DNA of 64,000 nucleotides from Asterias amurensis (lineage: Eukaryota; Echinodermata; Asteroidea; Forcipulatida; Asteriidae). The stretch lies in assembly GCF_032118995.1 (NCBI RefSeq), contig NC_092648.1, forward strand, positions 20,984,450 through 21,048,449, in the 5' to 3' direction. Under the pieces are notes generated by a model. That model was not told the DNA's origin. It ran no database searches and saw nothing but the letters and a program-made list of their open reading frames with translations. The position numbers and the translations under genes are program-made. This document shows positions 24,276 to 64,000 of the stretch, one piece after another. Within the stretch, counting starts at the first letter, position 1. The number at the start of each line of letters is the position of its first letter.

Positions 24276-24700
24276 CACTTCAGCCAGGCTATTTTATCAC
24301 AATTTTTCAGATTTTTCCAAGAGCAAAAGAATCAGAAAATCAGACTAAAGTAGGTAGAATACCAACTTCATGGATCTGCATACTGCCAAATTCTGTGCTT
24401 ACGATCACCATTCTCTACTGTGCAAGCGCTGAATTTCTGTGCGGTTTGCTTTCGTTAAGCAGAGTCGTGAAATTGGGCCCATTGCTGTTTTTTAGAAAAT
24501 CTCTTCCAGGTGTTAAGAGACGAGAGCTATCGATATGGCGCGCTGGGTAGCGAGGCTGCTAAATCCTTAACCACTGCAGCCTCTTGATTCACATTTAAAT
24601 AAACATGGTTTGTTAACAGACAACCCATTCCTAGCGCCATCAAAACTGGATAAACCAAAGAAAGAATACAAAGGCACAAAGTGTGGCATCTTTAGGCATT

Positions 24701-41766
<17,066 letters not shown>

Positions 41767-42345
41767 AGCTGCAGAATGATATGACCAGTAAACCAGATCT
41801 CCGGTGGGATAGTGCAGTAAGTAACCTTTTTAGTTTTGAGAAGTAACTACCAAGTTGAAGTTCACGTCCCGTCCCGAGCACGCACATGCACCACCACAAA
41901 GTAAAATGTGATGTACGTGTTTTTTGTTGACAGCTCTTTGGTACAGTCGATTACCACATTGAGGGGAAGGTATTAGCAAGTATTATAAATGGAAAATTTA
42001 TAGTTATACTTCGCAAAGAAAACTATCAAAAATTATATAATTGTAGTTTTTAATTATATTTTATAACTTTTATAAAAAAAAAATCTTCAAAACTATAATT
42101 AAATAATACATTTATAAATATTATTTTATTATGTGACCCCCACAACATTTTGGAATAACCATCTAGGCATTGCAATTTAGTCGAAATCCAAGGTTCTTTG
42201 CATGTGTAACATGGGCGGTAATGAAGGGGCACCAGTCTAAACTAAAACTGGTGTCTGATACCCCGACTCTTCTCTAACTATTCAGGTAAACCTTTTGTTG
42301 AACCTGACTACTACACCACCTGGTGTTTATTTATTGATTTCTACA
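41767..42345. promoter_or_regulatory. Head-to-head ERCC2/PEX6 intergenic region (candidate shared promoter)
   Basis: 579 bp separate the two start codons. The ERCC2-side half has TTCACGTCCCGTCCCGAGCACGC; the PEX6-side half is AT-rich (about 42000-42130). No clear TATA box near either start. Shared regulation is an inference from spacing only. Confidence 0.5.
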
Positions 42346-57608
<15,263 letters not shown>

Positions 57609-57651
57609 AAACTTCTCGACATTATTATCACAGTTAACAGGATCTATCCCT

Positions 57652-58115
57652 TTTAAAACGGCTCCCTCTGAAGTAACATAGTTTTTGAGAGAGAAGTAAT
57701 TTCTCAGATGTTAAATTTGCATCAGGGATAAAGAATATTAATTTTGGTTTTTACCCATATACACCGATGTGTGTTAGCACTGTATACTCAGTACTTGCCC
57801 GAGTACTGTGAAGAAAAAAAATCACAGGCATATTACTTAGGTGGGATTCAAACCCACGACCTTTGCAATTCTAGAGCAGTAATTTCTCACTAAAATATTT
57901 GAATTTAATAAGAGACCTCAGCTGAGGTCTCGAATTCAAGGCATCTGAAAGCACACAATTTGTGTGTAAGGGTTATTTTTTTTCTTCAATTATTCTCTTG
58001 TAACTTCGATTGAGTCCACATTTTCACAGGTTTCTTATTTTATACATATGAATTTAGATACACCAAGTGAGAAGACTGGTCTTTGACAATTACCAATAGT
58101 GTCCAGTGTCTTTAA
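57652..58115 (-). mobile_element. Truncated family B element with insertion, in the PEX6 3' region
   Basis: Starts 44 bp after the PEX6 stop with the B interior (AAAACGGCTCCCTCTGAAGT), is interrupted at about 57716-57875, and ends AGTGTCCAGTGTCTTTAA. The inserted GGATAAAGAATATTAATTTTGG is repeated just beyond the element (58130-58200). Probably part of the PEX6 3' UTR. Confidence 0.75.
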
Positions 58116-59777
58116 TAGATGGAAATTTGCATAGAGGATAAAGAATAATAATTTTGGTTTTACCCATACACACCAATGTGCGTTAGCACTATTGCTATTC
58201 TCATTCTTTAACTCATGGGTAACCATAAGGAACATCGACTTCCAATTATCCAAAATGAGGGGGTGACTTTGTGAGAGTTTGATCAAAACTTGCCGGGTAA
58301 TAATGGGTACAGTTGATGATTCCTTTTCAATTTTAACTTTTGGTGATCCCTTTTTTTTGGTTCAAGTTAGTAAGACACTCGGCTTTTAAATTTATACATT
58401 TTATCTAAAATTATAGTCTAAAATCAACTTAATGTAATTTTGGATGGCAACCTGCTTCTGCAAGCAATATTTTTCTGTGCTTAGCAAAATTGTTGTGCTT
58501 ACAGGCTTTATGAAATCGGGCCCAGGTGGCTTACAGAGGCTTATAAAGAGACCGTTGGGTCATGTCTACAATAGTTTCTTTGACCATGGCTAAAAATTAG
58601 GCTGAAATATTATAAGTCATCAACTTGTAGACAGCATCTATAGCAAGAGACAGCTTGTGCAGTTTCACACTGTGTCCATATTGAGCACCAAATTCATGTC
58701 ACATGATTCTTGGAATTGTTTGTGTGTAGTTACTACATGTAGTACACATAAGAGACATTGAACACCAATTTCAAGCATGATACTAATTGGTCCTTGAAAA
58801 AAACTAGGAACGTTTTTAATGAGTAAAAAAGGGCTGACCTAGATGTACATTATTGTAGACTTGAACAGAGTTTTCCTGCTACTTAATCACAATTGTTCTG
58901 ATTTTTCCCAAGGGTAAAAAAAAATTTGAAATTAGGAAGCAGGAAGAATATCATGTCTGCAATACATGCAATACATTTTGTACACAATTCTGAATGAATG
59001 TGTATGGCACAATGACACCAGGGACGGCTCATGTACACAGTCACTGTCAATGGTATGTTGAGGATAAAATGAACCAAAACAAAACAGGGCTGTGTAGTGC
59101 TGTTGATTAACAGTTTGTTGTGACTAGTGTGCCACTCAGTTTTTGCTAAGCATATAAATTTTTTCATGCAGTATTATTTTTCTGCTTAACAGCTTTATGA
59201 AATTTGGCCATTTGTAAGAGATCTAAACATGTTATTTATATTTATAATCTTGCATAACTTTGGTGATGGTTGTCGATTAAACATTATTTTCAGTACATTT
59301 TAAACAAAGGTAACATAATCTATGCCTCGGATAATTTTTGAAGGGACTTTTAATTAATGACAGTAGCTATAATGTTTTACTGTTCGTCAACTTATGGAAA
59401 CAGAAGACTGAAGGGAAAAACAGGACTCAATTGGGTAATTTTGAAAGAGAGAATTCTAAAGAGATGTCCCACAAAGATTTTTGCCGAAGTCAATGGGGTG
59501 ATTTTAAGTACAGAGCGTGTGTGTCTTGACGATGTACGTACTTGATTGGATACATTAAATGAGGTGCATGTCCGATACGAAAATCAATGTCATTAAAATG
59601 TACATGCTTAATAAATTCAAATATATTTAACTTTTATATTCGAGTTCACTGTGCCTCTTTCTGCTCTTTGAAAATTAAAATAAAGAAATAAAAATGGTTC
59701 AATTCAATTTAGTTGTTCTTTATATGAAAACACATGACATTTTTATTTGTTTACTATACAGCATTTAAAAATGTACT

Positions 59778-60175
59778 TTAAAGGCAGTGGACACTATTGG
59801 TTATTACTCAAAATAATTATTATCATAAAACCTTACTTGATTACGAGTTCTTGGGAGAGGTCGATAGTATAAAACATTGTGAGAAACAGCTCCCTCTGAA
59901 GTTCTGTAGTTTTCGAGAAAGAAGTAATTTTCCACGAATTTGATTTAGAGACCTCAGATTTAGAATTTGAGGTCTCGAAATCAACCATATGAAAGCACAC
60001 AACTTCATGTGACCATGCCGCGACAAGGTTGTTTTCTTCTTTCATTATTATCTCGCAATTTCGACGACCGATTGAGCTCAATTTTTCACAGGTTTGTTAT
60101 TTTATGCCTATGTTGAGATACACCAACTGTGAAGACTGGTCTTTGACGATTACCAATAGTGTCCAATGTCTTTAA
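59778..60175 (-). mobile_element. TTAA-flanked inverted-repeat element, family B
   Basis: Ends TTAAAGGCAGTGGACACTAT and AGTGTCCAATGTCTTTAA. Two overlapping minus-strand frames (59833-60081, 59841-60026) are inside it and are not genes. Confidence 0.9.
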
Positions 60176-60506
60176 AAAATACACCAAGTACGTCACAAAT
60201 GGACAATATACACAATGAAACATTATCTGATAAAACTACTGTTTAAACTATGGATGACACTGTCATCAGAACCCAATGACTTTCCTCAGGAACACCAAAA
60301 TCACCAACACCAAAAGAAACGCTTTTGACGCCTTCTTTGTAGTTGTTTATTTTTACATTAATTGATCAATAAGTCCGTTCTAAACTCTTCTCCATTCCCC
60401 AAATGTTCAACTCGATATGTCACTCCAAATCACTTATATGAAATCAATTCAACTTCTACTTCGTCGGAAATGCTATTCAATTCCAAATGATTCTACTAAA
60501 AAAAAC

Positions 60507-60868
60507 ACACTTTCGGTACAGAAACAAAAAAAAAGTTCACAGATTTACAAATAACTTACAGGGTTTACAGAAGGTAATGGTGAAAGACTTCTCTTGAAAT
60601 ATTATTCAATGAAACGCTTTACTTTTCGAGAAAACATTAAAACAATTATCAATTCTCGTTGTCGAGAATTACGGATTTATTTTAAACACATGTCATGACA
60701 CGGCGAAACGTGCGGAAACAAGGGTGGGTTTTCCCCGTTATTTTCTCCCGACTCCGATGACCGATTGAGCCCAAATTTTCACAGGTTTGTTATTTTTTAT
60801 ATCAGTTGTGATACACGAAGTGTGCCCTTTGGACAATATTGTTTACCGAAAGTGTCCAATGGCTTTAA
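60507..60868 (+). mobile_element. TTAA-flanked inverted-repeat element, family A (copy 6)
   Basis: Left end truncated (CACTTTCGGTACAG), interior complete, right end AGTGTCCAATGGCTTTAA. Confidence 0.85.
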
Positions 60869-63401
60869 AAATTAAATTCCACATACTTCTCCAAGTTTCG
60901 CAATGTTCAATTTAACACTAATCAATTCAACAGTATGCAGTTCAAGAATATGCAGTTCAATAATATGCAATTCCAAATTCCAATCAAATTCAAAATACTA
61001 TTTGATCTCAGACCATGGTTTACAACACCGATCTGCTCATAGCCAACTATAGTTATGCAGCCCGCTATATAAAGTTATCTTTTAGCTTAATAGGCATAAA
61101 AACCACGTTCACTTGCTCCAAGGGGTTTTGGAGCTAACAAAGTTACCTCCTTAATGCAAACTCACTGGTCAGGGAGAGTAGACCGATATTTTTTAATTTG
61201 ATTTTGTTGTTATGTTTTGAATTTTTTATTTATTTTACTGACACTCAAAACATGAAGCACTTAAAACGTTACAGAATTGGGTAAGGAACAAAATCGTGAA
61301 GATCACAGATTTACATCAAACTTACACGGTCTAATGATGACGATAGTAGAAAACATCACTTGAAATATTTATGACTGAAATGTCATATTTGGTGAGAAAT
61401 ATATAATCTAATTTCGCGTTTGGAGTTTATCGCTCAGTAAGCGTTTTATTCATTTTTTTTATATGATGGATTACACATGGAGTGCTTACACTGCCAGCAA
61501 CTGTTTTGATGGCAATCCTGCAATTCTGAAAAAAAAAAAAAATAATAATTTCTAAGAAACGTTATGCCTGTTTTACTGAAAGCACTCATGTTTGTAGGCG
61601 TCCATGGAATGTTAAATGCTTGACTGAATGACAAGGCATTAATTTTAGTACACATCTAAAATGCTTACATTCGTTTTGTCAAGTATTCGGCGTGCAGGCC
61701 TAAATTTTGCAAAATGAGTACCTTTATTAAAATAGACATAACTCCTCTTAGGAAGGATCCATTTCTTTCATTCTTTGTATAATATTTTAAGTTGGAGAGA
61801 GTGCTTGTTATGATTCGATGCTTTACTGAACTTGTGCGTGTCATGTGTTTGTTTCGGAAAACATCACCAATCCTGGTCAAATTCCATTTGACTTACCCTG
61901 TCATACATAATTCCATCCCTGCCGACTTCACCGTGTTGCCCGACGTATTGTCTATGGACATGTTATACCTTCGGCAACTTCAACCGCTCCTTGGAAGTCT
62001 TGGCGCATACTCTTTGTCATCTAAACAATAGAGTTTGTAATAATAAACACCAAATAATAATATGATTGACTATGGCCCTTCTGGACAAACTTTAAACTAA
62101 AACATCGTTTTGAAATACAGCGCATCTTCGTCACAGCTTTCTCAATAAATTATGTTTCTTTTAACACCGAAGCAAGATAACACCATTCAAAATTAACATT
62201 GATTTATCGACACAGTTTTTGGGGTACGGAATTCTTCACACTCATAAAATGCACTGAAAATATAGCAGTTGTGGAATCAATAAATAAGTTGTTTAACTTA
62301 CAGTCAAACCGGTGGTTCTGCCCCGCCGAATATCTGGTTCAGATGTTTCGGTGACCAATTTCACCCTGTTATGCTTTTAATTTGAATGTCTCAAGACTTT
62401 AGCTGAGCATAGAGTGCCGACACATCTTCGGCGTTGTTGGTATACACGAATACAATGTGGAAGAGCAGAGTGGCTTGGCAGTATGACCGTCTTGCTGCTC
62501 TTCTGGGGCATTCCTAAACTTGGAATGTTAATCCGGCAAACTCCTTTGCATTATTATTCACTTTGTATAATGATACTTTGACCAGTGGAAACATAATACA
62601 TCTATGCCTGAAATACCTGCGCTAAAAGAACAAGGGAATGGCTAACCTCTATACACTTCAGTGAACATAATCAATGTCAACCTCAAAGGCCTAAAAAATA
62701 ACTTGAAACAGGCACACTACTATATGCAACCTATACATGGAAAAGTCAGCAAATTTGTGACAGGCACTGGGTTGGTAGGAATTTTTTAAAGATGTTTGTT
62801 TTAAAGGCCTATTTTTCAAATCTTACCTGATCTGATCTGTGTGCCAAGATGTTTCTACTCGCTTGCTATTTCAAAAGACACATCATTAACCATTCACTTT
62901 AATTTGTTGCATAGTCGGTTTGTTTTTTGACCATTTCTTTTGTTTTGTTTTAACATAGAGACTATCAAACCTGTCAGTACTGTATAGTCAGCAAACTTGA
63001 TTAAAAAAACAGAAATCACTTTGATGATAATATTATAACTTACTTATTTTACTTCAATAAAGAGATGCATTTTTAGGCTAAGGTGATCAAGCTGCCTTGC
63101 TTGAGGGCGCTATTTTTTATAAACAACCATCGGAGTTTGACTATCACGTGTTTAATAAAGTTATAAATGTAAAGACCTGTATTGCTTTATTTTCAGAAAT
63201 GAGAAGTCTCCCGAATTTCCAAAGTTTACTCCACGGTCGTAGAGTATAATTAAGCAAGACAGTTCCCTAAGGAAAAATATGTGTAATGGTGTTTCCGCAA
63301 ACCAAGTTGATACCCCCATACAATGCCTCATATCCCATAGACTGTTATTACGTTATGAACTCAAATGTAGCATATTTTGATTGAATATTTTACATAATAT
63401 T

Positions 63402-63678
63402 CACCATGGCAACGAATTTATTTTGTTCCCGTTAGCACATGTGACTGTGTCACCCTATAAATAGAGGCTTACTTTAAATTTCCCTTTTTTTAGCCCAACC
63501 CCACAACCTTTTAAATGTCAAGTGGAGAATGCAGATAGGGCACACGAACTGTTAGTAGACTCACGACAATCTTTCCGTCAGACTTGCCAGTGTGCTTTAG
63601 GTTTTTTGTTTGATCAACAAGGAGGTTTTTTAAGAGGCAATGAACAATAAACAAGTGGCTCCAATCACCATGGAAACG
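63402..63678 (+). promoter_or_regulatory. Promoter-like segment: TATA box and two RFX-like X-box sites
   Basis: CACCATGGCAACG at 63402-63414 and CACCATGGAAACG at 63666-63678 resemble RFX X-boxes. CTATAAATAG lies at 63455-63464 and a CCAAT at 63661-63665. A CpG-richer stretch follows (about 63690-63800). It may drive a gene starting near or beyond the window end; direction is uncertain. Confidence 0.35.
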
Positions 63679-64000
63679 TCTTCGCTACACGTACTCGTCC
63701 CCAGAGCGCCTCGTCTCGTGGTTAGACAAGACAAGCGGGAACGAGCGAAACCAAGTGGGCGCCGTGTACCGCCCAAAAGACGCGGTAGTCATTGCTCGTA
63801 TATCACGTAGGAACGTACTCAGTGCAATATACATACAACTCACAACAAACATTATAACAAGTTAAGTTGAGATCTGTGTAACAGTTCATATAACTTATCC
63901 AGACTGTTGTGGTACGACACACTAGAGATGGTAATTTGGTCACGTCTTCATTGCTCTGCACTCATCCACCGAAGGACACATTCTTGGAACTTGACACAAA

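Larger units (their letters stand above)
22800..24700. other. Intergenic: ABHD12 promoter side and ERCC2 3' end
   Basis: No gene. Minus-strand AATAAA motifs near 23375 and 23253 are candidate ERCC2 poly-A signals (3' UTR about 1.3-1.45 kb). Contains one B element (23889-24275). A stray end TTAAAGGGAGGGTACACC lies at about 23397. Confidence 0.5.
57609..64000. other. Intergenic downstream of PEX6, no gene recognised
   Basis: Repeats B (57652-58115, 59778-60175), A (60507-60868) and a K fragment (61261-61460), otherwise unique-looking AT-rich DNA. AATAAA motifs near 59608 and 59675-59690 could be distal PEX6 poly-A sites. An ATG frame at 61792-62031 (79 codons) has no features I recognise. The last ~600 bp look promoter-like. 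Confidence 0.55.

Noticed and set aside
24006..24550. Overlapping + strand frames of 75 and 134 codons
   Set aside because: They lie mostly in a family B element, and the same peptides recur at other B copies (51654-51865, 59833-60081).
61792..62031. 79-codon + strand frame downstream of PEX6
   Set aside because: No signal peptide, domain or splice support that I can see; probably chance.

Overview
This is animal nuclear DNA: AT-rich, with intron-rich genes using GT..AG splice sites and very dense short inverted-repeat elements and tRNA-derived SINEs. The gene set (TMEM26-, ABHD12-, XPD/ERCC2- and PEX6-like) and the repeat types suggest a marine deuterostome. My best guess is an echinoderm, perhaps a sea star, because the TTAA-flanked element ending in GGCAGTGGACAC resembles sequences I associate with sea stars. 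That assignment is inference.

Layout. 1-711 (+): 3' end of a TMEM26-like membrane protein gene. 4182-5192 and 7456-8379 (both -): two tandem, intronless genes for secreted or surface two-Ig-domain proteins. 10841-22799 (-): an ABHD12-like serine hydrolase in 12 coding exons, 361 aa. 24701-41766 (-): ERCC2/XPD, the TFIIH DNA helicase, in 22 coding exons; the spliced protein is 760 aa, the human length, with functional residues at the human numbers. 42346-57608 (+): PEX6, the peroxisomal AAA ATPase, in 17 coding exons, 1166 aa. ERCC2 and PEX6 are head to head with 579 bp between their start codons. 57609-64000 holds no gene I can recognise. Its last 600 bp are promoter-like (TATA box, CCAAT, two RFX-like sites) and may belong to a gene beyond the window.

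I assembled the exon models by hand. Each has splice consensus at every junction, unbroken phase and family-conserved sequence. Introns and intergenic DNA are filled with at least five families of TTAA-flanked inverted-repeat elements, a hAT-like element with 8-bp target duplications, a 2.3-kb TIR element in an ERCC2 intron, and several SINE families.

The genes do not form one pathway: lipid hydrolysis, nucleotide-excision repair/transcription and peroxisome biogenesis sit side by side. I see no CRISPR, rRNA, convincing free-standing tRNA gene or new defence system. The observations most worth follow-up are the Ig gene pair (diverged first domain, near-identical second domain), a decayed duplicate of ERCC2 exon 4, a tandemly repeated PEX6 splice donor, and the crowding of inverted-repeat elements against splice sites.
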